Below, in pieces: positions 34,034 to 45,389 of a stretch of 64,000 nt of DNA (position 1 is its first letter; each line of letters begins with the position of its first letter). The notes under the pieces are model-generated. The model saw nothing but the letters and a program-made list of their open reading frames with translations, was not told where the DNA came from and searched no databases. Location of the stretch: the NCBI GenBank assembly GCA_019925095.2, contig CM034402.1, forward strand, positions 6,955,501 through 7,019,500. Direction: 5' to 3'. The stretch is from Dendrolimus kikuchii (lineage: Eukaryota; Arthropoda; Insecta; Lepidoptera; Lasiocampidae). The position numbers and the translations under genes were made by a program.

Positions 34034-37000
34034 ATGAAGAAGGAGAATGCTCATGACGATTCTATCTGGTGCTGTGGATGGAGTAAAATTGGACACGATA
34101 AACCTATGGAAACTGATAATAGTTCACAGTAAGTAACAAACACTAACCAGAGGTTATAATATTATCAGCCCATAAACCTCCTATTAGGCTCGGATTTCTC
34201 ATTTCAAGAGAACAGATGGAATAGCCTCTACGTTTGTCTATATCGGAATTACCGATAGAAACTAATTTTAGAACTATTTAAACAGAAAGCTGTTTTATTA
34301 CAGCTCAAAGTAACTAAGCACCTAATTATGCAATTCAACCAGCAAATTGAAGTCCTTTGTTTTCCTCGTTCAGCATATACTGGAAAACTAGCGCAAATCA
34401 TTGGTATATGCAAATTATTGTTGTGTTCACCATTGTACTACCTTCATTCTTGTATTTCTTGTTATCTTCATTAATCATTACTTCTCCAATAAATGTAATT
34501 TATTGGATTGATGGTATAGCCTATTGCCATTTCTGCATACTAATTTTGTGAACTATATTGAGTCTCCTATGGGTAGCTTTACAATTGATCTTAACCATAA
34601 AAATGCAATATAGTGGACATTATAGCCTGTTGAGCAAAATTTAGTTTGCGTACCAACCTTACTGGCAGTGTCTTACATCTTAAGCATAGATATTTGATTA
34701 TTATAAATAGCTTTATTTAAATTCATGTGTTTCAGTGATTCTCCAGTGACTACAGAAAGCTTCATAATAACAGGAGGGCTAGATGATTTGATAAAAGTAT
34801 GGCAACTTGAGAATGGTAAACTGGAATTGCGACAACAACTGGAGGGGCATTCTCTTGGTGTTATTTCTGTGGCTGTAAGCCCAGATGGAAAAAGTAAGAG
34901 GCACAAAACATATATTACAAACTATATTAATGGCAAAAGCCAGTTATAATTACAATATTGAAAACAAAAACATATTTCAATAGTGGCTTTCTAAAGTCTA
35001 TTTATTTAAATTGGATGATATAATGGACTCATCCATAAAACATAATTTGTAGCCTGTTTAGCCTGTCTGCCTATCTGCTGAACTCATTCATTAAAAACAA
35101 ACTCATCAATTTATTACATTATAGGTACAATTTTATATCTATACTAATATTATAAAGAGGAAAGAATTGTATTTTTGCATGTTTATAATGAATAAATTCA
35201 AAGACTACTGGGCTGATTTCAAAAATTGTTTCACCATTCGAATATTATATTATCCCTGATTCATATAAGGTATATAAAAATTAGGGATCCCTTCTACAAC
35301 TTCAATAATGTAACCTATCAATCTAAACAAAATACTTGGTGCTGGAATCGGGTTCTACAATTTTGATGAGATTTTATGTGTGTTTGAGTGGGTCCCAGGC
35401 TGATTTAGATCACAATTAGACCTAGTAGGTGGGGCTGGAATTGGGTTCTAGGTTTTTATTTTTTTAGGGCAGGTCAACAATATTATGGCAATAAAAATCT
35501 GATGGTTTGCGTTCTTAGCCCTACAACTTCTTCAATTAAATTGTTTTATTTATATTTTGTTCAATTACAGCTTTAGCATCCAGTTCACTTGATTCCTCAT
35601 TAATACTCTGGGACATTGCGAGTGGGGATAAATTAAAAACATTTGAAACAGGTCCCACAGATGTATGGACAATAGATTTCTCTCCTGATGGCAAACATGT
35701 TATATCAGGCAGTAATGCTGGGAAAATATTGATATTTACTGTGGAAAGTGGTAAACAAGAGCAGACATTGGATACAAGAGGAAAGTTTACACTCAGTGTT
35801 GCTTATGTAAGTTATCTTTTTATTCATGCAGAAACGGAAAATGAATACAAGTTCCTATGGCCAAGCAGCCTGTCATAAGAGGCAACAAAACAACTCACAG
35901 TCAGGTGGTAGGGTATTTTCGCACCTGTATGGGTACGATCCCTGGCCTGGAGTATGCCGCTATAACAAACTTGAGTTGTCATCCGGCATTAGTGGCCAGG
36001 TTCTAGAGTCCCTTAAAAGAGTAGCAGCATATTTGTAGCACCTTTAGTGTTGCAAATGTCTATAGGCGATTGTAATTGCTTTCCATCAGGTGGTCCATCT
36101 GTCTGTCTACTGAACTCATGCAACAAAAAAAACTTCTATTTTACTCCAATAGTTTCATAATTATGTCAGTTTTACAGTGTCCAAGTATTTTACCTGGTGT
36201 TATCCTTCATATTAACTAAAAAAAATACTTAATATTGTATGAAACTTGTCAATTCCACAACAATCTTTTGCTAATTAAGAAAAGTATTAAAGCTTGAGGC
36301 TGACTACTATATTTCTTTATGCATATCATAGGTCAGCTGACCTTATTCCAAAATATGAGAATTTTTGCCCAAATCTTTTCAGTATTATAAAAAAAACGAC
36401 ATTATCTATTACATATTATGTACAACATAATCTATTGCTTTTTTTTAATGTTATTCCATCAAAATATCTTCTATTTATTAATTTAATTTTACTTAATGTC
36501 TGCTTTTTAAAGATGAATTTGACTCACCTAACTTGGTAAGTGTTGGTTTGTCTGCTGAGTTTATATTTTGTATAGTTTTATTTCAGAGTCCAGATGCTAA
36601 ATATATAGCAAGTGGTGCCTTAGATGGTATAATAAACATATTTGATGTGGCCCAAGGGAAACTGGTGCACACATTGGAGGGCCATGCAATGCCAATTCGC
36701 AGTCTTTGCTTTTCACCAGATTCACAACTCCTATTAACAGCTTCAGATGATGGACATATGAAACTTTACGATGTGTAAGATTCATATAAATACTTTTGAT
36801 TTTTATTAATACCTACCTGTGCTTTAATGCTCTCGTGGGCTTTATATTTGTGTATACTGTTCTGGGGTCCAATTCTGCTATTTCAATGTCTTGGCACTGT
36901 GAAGATATCCAAAGTACGATTCCATTGAGATAAATGTCATATTCATATTCTACTAAATAAAAATTGGGTGTCCTATAAATTTCATAAAAAAATTAGTATC

Positions 37001-40000
37001 TATTTTTAATTCAGACATTTCATTTTATAAACTGCTAATACATTTATGTTTTCAGAGTACATGCAAATCTAGCTGGTACTCTCTCAGGACATGAATCATG
37101 GGTGCTCTCTGTGGCTTTCTCTCCTAACGGCAAGAGGTTTGTGTCAGGCAGTGCAGATCGCACCGTCCGTGTCTGGGATTTAGATACCATGCAGTGCCAA
37201 AATGTATTTAAGGAACACAATGATCAGGTTAGTTCAGCCATACCTTTTTCATCACCCTTTTTTCTATTGGGTCCATATAGATGTAGTAGATGAGATTTGT
37301 GGGCCCATAATTATTTTATTTAGGTGTTTATTTACTATCACAATACACAGCAGATAAGATGACTACACCCTATTTAAAAGTGGTTACATTGTTTATGGAC
37401 ATTTGCAACACCAGGGATGTTACCAATATAAATCCATTACATTATACAACTATATGTGTAGTACCAGAATTTTCAGTTGGTCAAACACCGGTGAGTAGCT
37501 CTATTTTACTTACATAAAAACTTAATTAGGTTCCTATATATCGCGAGCAAAGCCGCAGGCAGAGATATCTAGACCTTCCATGAAAATTTACCGAACAGGT
37601 GGTGAAAATTGTTTAAAAATCCGTTGTGTGATTTAGAAGCAGTTAACGAATATACAGACAGACACAGAATAATGTTGAGAACATGCCGGGCGAGCTACTC
37701 ACAAAAGTTTGGCGGGCCTCATGCGACCAGTGACTTGCATGTTGATTACAGCAGGGATTTGGTCATTTTATAGCGTTCTGTAGCCATTTTGGCTAAACGG
37801 AACCCTTGTCACATCTTCACCATTCTATTTACAACCATTAATGGAATATTAAACGAAACTACATAGTGACATAATCTTGTTTTAATATTGTACTATTGTA
37901 AATAATTTAATTTTGTAATTTATTATGGACCTAGTCTGAATTAAATAAATATTATTATTTATTTATGTCACAGCCATTTTTAGAGTATTCTATGTAGTAC
38001 GAGCAAAACTTAAAGGCGTCCTTGAAGTTCATACACATTGTTTCGCAAAACACGGTTGTAAAATTTACAAACAGCGCAGAGTGGAGAGTGTTGCGCTCTG
38101 GCTCGGCCGCTATCCGGACTCGCATTCTTTTGCACAACACACCATCAGCGCGTTCTTTTAGTAGCTCACAACGCCCAAAATGCTCCGTTTCTCGTTCCAC
38201 AAGGCCACCGCGGTCGTTGTGGTCGTGGAGAAAACGTCACTAATGACGTCATAATTTTCGATCACAATGCTCACGACCCATGTCAAGAGGTGGGTCGAAT
38301 AACCGTTCCACTTGGGTTTGCGATGGTAACGCCGGCAAGCAAGTGGAACGGGAAAAATCGCGCAGTTCGAGTAAAATGTTAATAAAGTTAACATTTTACT
38401 TGAACTGCGCAAAGTCACGAAACTCACTTCATTCGAAGTATATACCTAGTCTTGCCATAAATATTGTAACAAAGAAAAAAAAAATTTCTATTGCAAATAA
38501 CATTTTTACAGTGAGTTAGTTTAATACAAATATAAAATAATTTAAAATATAAAAAGCTTATTCGAAGTGGTCTCCATTGGCTGCAATACAGTCCTTTAAA
38601 CGTTGAGGCCAGTTATCAATAGAAGCACGCACTTTTTCCATAGGAAAATTCTTCACTGCCAATCATATGGATTGTTTTTGGAACTCCAAATTATCATGGC
38701 GTTTAGAGCAAGCCGTACTCTCTAAAACTGGCCATAAATCATAATCCAGCGGATTAAGATCGGGACTAGACGACGGCCAGTCTTCAGCTCTGATGAAGTC
38801 CGAAACGTTTGTTTCCAACCAAGACTGCGTGGACCGAGCTTTATAACCCGGCGCCGATTCTTGCTGGAAGGACCATTCTTGGTTATTGTCGATATGGTTG
38901 GCGTGGTTTTGGAAGGTTTATATTGGAATGAAAGACGGATCTCGGCAGCAGACTTGTATTGCTTCGACACTCCGACAGCCATGACACATAGACAAATATA
39001 CAAAAGACAAAAGACCGACTGGTGTTGCTACTATACATGACATCTCCCTTTGAAACAATAAGTGGAACTTATATTTATTTATAAAGTAACAAATATGCTA
39101 AAAAACTTGATAACAGACATTGCTATCATTCATAAAAAAGCGTAATGGAACGCGACTAAACAAAAACAATTATTTTCTTAATCTATGACTTTAGATTGAC
39201 AATTGACGTAACTGACATAATGACATTTGTGACCCAATGTTTACAAATTTAATTAACATTATTAGAAAATATTATTATAATTAAGAAAAGACATTCATTA
39301 CATTAATATACAAATTATCAATCGTTAAATCGACCTGGCTTTCTAATTAATCTGCCAAATGAAGAGTAAGTACCATTTTTATCTGTAATTTGTTGTTGTA
39401 TGTCAGGTTCAATGTAATTTGTATCTAATGTATCTTGTATGTTTTCAGGTTTTGAAGTACGACTACTGAACTGGGGAGGAGACGGAGTTATAGACTTTGT
39501 AAATGCTGGAGATTTGGGTTTTAGTATGTGAACACGATTTCGACGGAAATTACCATCTGGTGACTGAATAATGTATGACCGTGGTTGTGGACCTATGTCT
39601 GTAATAATACCTGGAGTCCATGTACTGTGTGGTTGTTTTTTAAAATATACTTTATCCCCCTTAGCAAGAGTAGGTAAGTCTCTAGAGTGTTTATTATAAT
39701 ACATCTTTGAGTACTGACTGTGTTGTTTCATTTTATCCTGAATTTTTCTATAGTTAACAACTTTAGGTTTAAGTGTTTTGTCAAGTGTTGGTAATTTAGA
39801 TCTCAATGTTCGTGACATTAAAAGTTGTGCCGGTGAACATAAACCATCTTTAGGTGTGTTTCTGTATTGTAAAATAGCTAAGTATGGATCTGTTTTATCC
39901 GCTAAACATTTCTTAAGAATGTTCTTAACTGTACCTACGGCTCTTTCAACCATACCATTGGAACGACTATGATAAGGACTAGAAGTTTGATGTTCAATCT

Positions 40001-43000
40001 GCCATTGAGAAATAAACATTGCAAACTCTTTTGAATTAAATGGTGGACCATTATCAGACATTATAATTTTTGGAATACCGTGACGAGAAAAAATTGCTTT
40101 TAAATGGATAATGACACTATTTGCTGTTGAATTATTATTGAGATGAGCTAACTCGATATATTTGGAATAATAGTCTACAATAAGTAAGTATTTATGTGAA
40201 TTTAAATCAAATAAATCTATACCGACTTTGTACCATGGTATCATTTTAATCTCATGACTGTATAGTGTTTCTTTAGTGTTATTCCTATGGTAAGTAAGAC
40301 ATATATGGCAAGAATTAACATATGTTTCAATTTCTGAATACATATTTGGCCAAAAGACAGTATTTTTAGCTAAATTTTGACAACTTTTGGACCCTTGATG
40401 TCCTTCATGTAAAAGTTTAAGTATATCATTTCTTAATGAACTTGGGACTATGATACTGTTATTTTTAAGAACAAGGCCATCAATTACATGTAATTCGTGT
40501 TTTAGGGGAAAATAAGACTTAATGTTATTAGGCACTGAATTTTTGTGTTCTGGCCAGCCATTTTTACAGTAATTCATAATAGTACATAGATTTGAATCTT
40601 TAGAAGTATAAATTTGAAATTCTTTAAGTTTATGTTGACTGATTGACAAAGATTTTATGACTAAATTGACATGCATGTCTATATCTGCATCTAAATCGGT
40701 TAAAGACTTTTCTAGTAATGCACATCTGGAAAGTGTGTCTGCAACATATAAGTATTTACCGGGTTTATATATAACACTTAAATCATAAGGCTGAAGTCTG
40801 AGCATTATTCTTTGAAGTCGTGCTGGTATATTATAAATAGGTTTTTTAAATAATGAAACAATTGGTTTATGGTCCGTTTCAACTGTGACATGGCGACCAT
40901 AAATATACTGATGGAATTTAGTACAACCGAACAAAATAGCTAACAACTCTTTCTCTATTTGAGAGTATGCTTGTTGGGACTGACTAAGTGATGCAGAAGC
41001 ATAAGCTATAGGTTGTCTGTCATGGCTGATGACAGCACCCATGGCATCTTTTGATGAATCGACTGACAAAACAATATCTTTATTTTGGTCATAGTATGTT
41101 AAGACTGGGGCATTTGTAATAATGCTTTTTAAATTATTATATTCAAGGTCATGTTTTTCTGACCAATGCCATTCTGTGTTCTTCAACAAAAGTTATCTCA
41201 AATTAGAGGTATTTTGTGATAGATTTTCTATATATGAGCCTAAATATGTAACCATGCCTAAAAAGCGTTGTAACTCTGTAATATTTGTAGGTGGTGGCAT
41301 GTCACAAATAGCTTTTATTTTGTTCCGGTCAACTCTTACACCCTCTTTACTGAAGACATGTCCTAAGTATGTGACTTCCCTTTGACAAATATTTGACTTT
41401 TCTTTGTTAAATTTAATACCTATGTTTCTAGCTCTGTCTAGTACTTTCTTTAGACTGTAATCATGTTTTTCTTTTGTTGAACCATAAATGAGTAAGTCAT
41501 CCATCATGACTTTAACTCCTTCTATGCCACTGAACTGTTTTATCATAATTGAATGAAATATTTCTGGAGCGGCATTAATACCAAAGGGTAGCCTGAGAAA
41601 TCTATAGCGCCCTTGTGGTGTAATGAAAGTGCATAACTTTGAAGAAGCTTGGTCTAGTTTGAGCATGTAAAAGCCTTTATTAGCATCAAGAGTAGAGAAA
41701 TATTGAGCTCCTGACAGACTAGATTTGATTTCATCGATTGTTGGAAACTGATAGTGTGCTCGCATGATAGCTTCATTAAGCTTACGTGGATCAATACATA
41801 ATCTAAGTTTACCATTTTTCTTTGATATGAGGACTATTGAACTCACCCAATCGGTTGGTTCATTGACTTTAGTGATAATATTGTCTTTTTCTAGAATATT
41901 TAATTCTTTCTTAAGATCATCAAGTAGACTAAATGGGACTCTGCGACAAGCATCTACGGATGGAATTGCATCTGGCTTTAATTTTAAATGACACTCAAAG
42001 TTTTTAATACAACCAATACCTTGGAAAAGATCAGCATATTCCGTCAGCAAATTGTTATCGAGAGCATGACTAAACTGAACATTGTGTATTCTTTTTATCA
42101 ATTTTAGTTGTTCACAAGTTCTACGACCTATGACATTTTGACATGACAAATCAACAATATGAAATGTGGCTTCATACATTTTGTTATTATATGGAATATG
42201 TATTTGACATTGACCTACAGTGGGTAAAACTTCTCCACTGAAAGTTGACAACTTATGTGTACTCTTGTGAATATTGTCTAAAGACAAATTTAACTTTTTG
42301 TATGAACTGAACGACAAAACATTAGTGTCTGCTCCTGTGTCGAGGAGAAACCTTATGTTATAATTATTTATAGTTACATTAATCACATATGGATTGTCAC
42401 TGACATCGTTAATGTTAGACAAAAATAAAGAATTTAGCCAATAATTACTTTCCTGGACACAATTTACATCAGACTGAATATTATTTAATTTTTTATTATT
42501 AAAGCATACCGACGCAAAGTGGTTTTTCTTTCCGCAGCTCCTACAGGTGACTCCTTGTGCTGGACAGCGTACTCTGTGAATTTGACCACATTTACTGCAC
42601 ACCTTATTGACTGAATCGGTAGGTCTTCCACTTTGTAGACTTCTACGGCTTGTATTGTATCTGGTAGGGCTTTTGTATCTGGCAGGACTTCTGGCTATTC
42701 GGGCTTGAATGTGACTGAGACTTGTTGGTTCTGTAATTGCTTGTGTCTGGATTTTTGTATTTCGTATAGTTTTAGCTAGTGAGACGGCATCTTCAAATGT
42801 TTTTGGCTTTTCAATAAGCAAGCGTTCTTTTATATATGATGTTGACGAATTTAGATTCCAAGAAAATATGTCTCGAAGAAGATCATCTGTAGCTGTACCG
42901 AGGTTACATTGTAAACTGATGTTTTTTAAATCTGTAGCGTAGGCCTCTATGTCCTCGCCTGACAATTGTTTGCGGTTAAATAATTTATGCCTTTCGACTG

Positions 43001-44871
43001 TAGTATTAATTTTCGGCATGAAATAAGACTCGAATTTTTGAATAAGGTCTTTGTAGGTTATTTTCTGCATGTCAACGTCGAAAGAATAAAATATTTGCAG
43101 CGCGTCTTGACCTATTGTATTTAACAATATGGCGACTTTTCTCAAATCGGATTCTTTTTCGAGGCCATTTGCAGTTAAGTATATTTGCAACGACATTGAG
43201 AAATTCTTCCATTCGAGGGGCATATTAGAGGAATTGATATTAAGTGAAGATGCATTCATTTTTGCTTCGGCCATTTTGCGTCTGTTAGATTTGTGCTCGT
43301 GGCTTGTAGTTGTACCTCCGACGATTTCTCTTTACGTATTTCTAGATACGCTGACTTCTTCTGACACCATGTCGATATGGTTGGCGTGGTTTTGGAAGGT
43401 TTATATTGGAATGAAAGACGGATCTCGGCAGCAGACTTGTATTGCTTCGACACTCCGACAGCCATGACACATAGACAAATATACAAAAGACAAAAGACCG
43501 ACTGGTGTTGCTACTATACATGACAGTTATTGAATATGGTGTTGTTAAGGGGCTTAACTACCTTCTCAAGAATGGTATCGTGATACACTTGTGCCGATGT
43601 ATTGATACCTTTTTCACAAAAATATCGCTCAGTCACTCCTTCATAGTTAACACCCCACCAAACCATCACTAAAGGCGGATAATGCCCACGTTGCACTCTG
43701 TCGACTAATTGAGAAGCTTCTTTAGAGCTTTGAGCATAAATACGGTCATTTTGTTTGTTAAAATGTTGCTCAATTGTAAAAATTTTCTCATCCGTAAACA
43801 TAAATTTTCTGTGACCTCCCTTTGCGTACCGCTTCAGTAGTTGTTTCGATTTTACCACCCTATTCTTTTTTTAATTATGAGTTAAGAAATGATCAGTGCG
43901 TCTCATATAGGCTGCAAGTCCTAAGTTATCTTTTAAAATACGCGACATGGTTCTAGGTGATATATTCATCTCCCGAGATAAAATGTTTTGCTTTCGGACA
44001 GGATTTCTTCGAATTCTTTCCCTTACTGCTTTGTCTACCTTTTTTCGTACGAACACTACGTGGACGGCCAGATCTTTTTCTGTCACAAACAGAGGAGGTC
44101 TCATTGTACTTATTAATAGCCCGGTACACAAACATTTGACTAATACCAAGCGTATGGAGAGTTTAAAAAAAATGCATTTAGCTCCATAACTACTTTCTGT
44201 AATGCAATCACAGCGATTAGGTTCTCTTTATCGCCTCACTCCATTTTAATATCGCAAAATGTTGTACAATGTATTGGCGCCAAAATGAGAAAACACAATG
44301 AACAATCATATAAAAATGACAGATTCCAAATTCAAATGTAATATTTTGTTTCTTTTTAATTGTAACAGTATTTATGGCCAGACTAAGTATAAGTTCTGCG
44401 AGTACTGTACGTCGGGTAAGGTCAAATTTTGTGTTACATTTTGAAGGTGTATTCTATATAATTATATGCCACTACATAGTGGCTGTGTAGTGAAATTACG
44501 CAAATCACGATCACATCTTTAGGGTTTTCTAATCATTTTGTCAAAAACAGAATCCTTATGTAATCATCATGTCCGTCTATCCGTCTGTCCCTGCATGTTA
44601 CAGATATTTTTGTCACAAATCACTGGGTCTACATAACTTTTACACTAACTGATTTTATGGTCTTGTTTTCCAATGTTGGAAATTGTGGATGTATTCCACT
44701 TCTGCGAAACTCTTTTTATATTACGTAGAGTGACAGATATTTAGCTTTTTTTTACAATATTAAAAAGATTCTTGTTTACAGGTGTGGGGCGTCAAGTTCA
44801 ATGCAGAAAGTAACAAAATAGTATCTGTATCAGAAGACAAAAGCATAAATATCTATGACTGCCCATTATAG
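34034..44871 (+). CDS. WDR61: WDR61 / SKI8 WD40 protein
   Basis: Coding exons 34034-34128, 34736-34893, 35571-35806, 36587-36774, 37056-37227 and 44782-44871 join in phase to give 312 aa (the family is about 305). The start is the first ATG of the exon, giving [18 protein letters not shown]40 units follow, with repeat ends such as LIKVWQL, LILWDI, INIFDV, MKLYDV, VRVWDL and INIYDC, enough for a seven-bladed propeller. The phrase [22 protein letters not shown] is a hallmark of this protein. WDR61 scaffolds two complexes: the cytoplasmic Ski complex (with SKI2 and TTC37), which feeds mRNA to the exosome, and the nuclear PAF1 transcription-elongation complex. Intron 5 is 7.55 kb because of a nested mariner/gypsy insertion; the exons on either side are intact. 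Poly-A signal at 44911. Confidence 0.95.
35136..35490 (+). mobile_element. Non-autonomous Helitron
   Basis: Begins TCTATACTAATATTATAAAG, the familiar 5' end of short lepidopteran Helitrons, and continues through GTTCTAGGTTTTTATTTTTTTAG to a GGGCAGGTCAACAAT end. It lies in WDR61 intron 2. The 3' hairpin is degraded. Confidence 0.7.
35827..36135 (+). mobile_element. SINE-A, long form, diverged
   Basis: Starts CAGAAACGGAAAATGAATAC and ends CTGAACTCATGCAACAAAAAAAA. It follows the family along its full length but with many substitutions, so it is older than the other copies. It lies in WDR61 intron 3. It has a B-box-like GGGTACGATCCC. Confidence 0.75.
37525..37690. mobile_element. Helitron-like fragment
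   Basis: Contains GCGAGCAAAGCCGCAGGC and ACAGACAGACACAG, phrases common in lepidopteran Helitron-derived sequence. The ends are not defined. Confidence 0.35.
38140..38358. repeat. Dispersed repeat related to 33060-33780
   Basis: Shares GCGGTCGTTGTGGTCGTGG, CACTAATGACGTCAT, CCATGTCAAGAGGTGGGTCGAA and CCGGCAAGCAAGTGGAACGG with the RBM22/WDR61 intergenic region. The element type is unknown. Confidence 0.55.
38360..38410. repeat. Tight palindrome, 23-bp arms
   Basis: Arms 38360-38382 and 38388-38410 pair with one mismatch around a 5-base loop. It lies 32 bases left of the mariner terminal repeat. Confidence 0.8.
38887..39042 (-). repeat. 3' LTR of the gypsy element
   Basis: 156 bp, identical by eye to the 5' LTR at 43370-43525. 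Confidence 0.93.
39318..43274 (-). pseudogene. Gypsy gag-pol frame with one premature stop
   Basis: Starts at 43274 ([10 protein letters not shown]) and ends at 39318, about 1318 codons. Order: Gag capsid region; two zinc knuckles ([26 protein letters not shown]); protease with LLDTGAD; reverse transcriptase with [11 protein letters not shown] and the catalytic MMDDLL box; RNase H with [13 protein letters not shown]; integrase with an HHCC finger (HEGHQG...CHIC) and catalytic GIDLF, SDNGPPF and the Glu of GMVERAVG. A single in-frame TAA at 41193-41195 falls between reverse transcriptase and RNase H; the same frame continues at once and no other break was seen. It is placed too late for a normal gag-pol regulatory stop, so it is probably a point mutation. 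Enzyme roles follow from family knowledge. Confidence 0.92.
43370..43525 (-). repeat. 5' LTR of the gypsy element
   Basis: 156 bp. The primer-binding site begins at the next base inward (43369, reading leftward). Confidence 0.93.
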
Positions 44872-44910
44872 TGTATTGTTATATTAAGAGTAATCAAGAT
44901 ATATCTCTAA

Positions 44911-44916
44911 AATAAA
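44911..44916 (+). terminator. WDR61 poly-A signal
   Basis: AATAAA 40 bases after the WDR61 stop codon. Confidence 0.7.
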
Positions 44917-45049
44917 TATATTTAATTGTTTTTCTGTATTATTTGACCTTTATATATAAAAAAAGACTATTGAAAATTACTATGCTAAAGTTTATTAATT
45001 CTAGGTAACACTGTCAGTAAAAAGATGTGGTTAGCTTACTAGTTTACTC

Positions 45050-45190
45050 AGTCGCATTTCATTCCAGTGAGCTGTTTTGATTCATAGCTCGGAAGCATGC
45101 ACTGCTAAGGCAGGTTTTCTTACCTTATGTGCTTAACGAGATAACCGATGTGTGAAACGTACAATTCCACCTTAGACAAGTGGAAATAAA
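45050..45190 (+). mobile_element. SINE-C fragment
   Basis: Shares GAxAACCGATGTGTGAAAC and CCACCTTAGAxAAG with the more complete copy at 59646-59880. The tRNA-like 5' part is degraded. Confidence 0.5.
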
Positions 45191-45229
45191 AAAATTGAGA
45201 AGGAAAAAATAGTGTAATTGGGACCTTAT

Positions 45230-45380
45230 GGCTGATTCATATATCTTACTAATTATTCGCTTGCCTTACCATCGGTTGAATTTTGACATTACTTGTATGG
45301 AGCTTATGTCAAATTTTAACCGATAGTTGCATTGCTATCGGTTAAATTTAATGAACGATCGGTAGGATATAGGAACCGGC
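45230..45380. repeat. MITE of the CCGGTTCCTATATC family
   Basis: The most complete copy: left end TTCATATATCTTACTAATTATTCG and, reversed, right end CGGTTCCTATATCCTACCGATCG. Internal inverted CATCGGTTGAATTTTGACAT / TGTCAAATTTTAACCGATAG. Related copies at 17491-17856 and 20145-20271. Confidence 0.65.
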
Positions 45381-45389
45381 GCCTTGTCC

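Larger units (their letters stand above)
38887..43525 (-). mobile_element. Ty3/gypsy LTR retrotransposon, Mag-like
   Basis: 4639 bp with LTRs of 156 bp at 43370-43525 (5') and 38887-39042 (3'), TGTC...GACA, with no difference seen between them. A 5-bp target duplication GTTAT flanks it (38882-38886 and 43526-43530). Next to the 5' LTR is a primer-binding site TGGTGTCAGAAG (43369 downward), and AAAGGGAGA before the 3' LTR is the polypurine tract. It carries one gag-pol frame with a single stop and no envelope gene. Identical LTRs mean a recent insertion. Two zinc knuckles in Gag and a single gag-pol frame fit the Mag lineage, first found in Bombyx. Confidence 0.93.
38558..44170 (-). pseudogene. 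Mariner transposase, broken and interrupted
   Basis: The N-terminal two thirds is at about 44170-43531 and the C-terminal third at 38881-38558, on either side of the gypsy element. Visible motifs are a helix-turn-helix ([18 protein letters not shown]), the first catalytic Asp in [17 protein letters not shown], and the end motif [13 protein letters not shown] with the last Asp. At the second catalytic position the sequence reads QQESAPGY where mariners usually have Asp. Frame shifts near 44045 and 43865, a stop after FLTHN and a stop after QKQSI show the gene was dead. The subfamily is not assigned. Confidence 0.85.
38443..44389 (-). mobile_element. Decayed mariner-like element carrying a gypsy insertion
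   Basis: Terminal inverted repeats: left TACCTAGTCTTGCCATAAAT (from 38443) and right, reversed, TACTTAGTCTGGCCATAAAT (ending 44389). TA dinucleotides flank both ends (38441-38442 and 44390-44391). Removing the 38887-43525 retrotransposon and one 5-bp duplication leaves an element of about 1.3 kb, the usual mariner size. It lies in WDR61 intron 5. Confidence 0.85.

Noticed and set aside
41193..41195. Programmed gag-pol stop or frameshift site
   Set aside because: Zinc knuckles, protease and reverse transcriptase are all upstream of it, so it does not separate Gag from Pol.
38887..43525. Endogenous retrovirus with envelope
   Set aside because: After integrase the frame ends about 280 bases before the 3' LTR; there is no room for an envelope gene.
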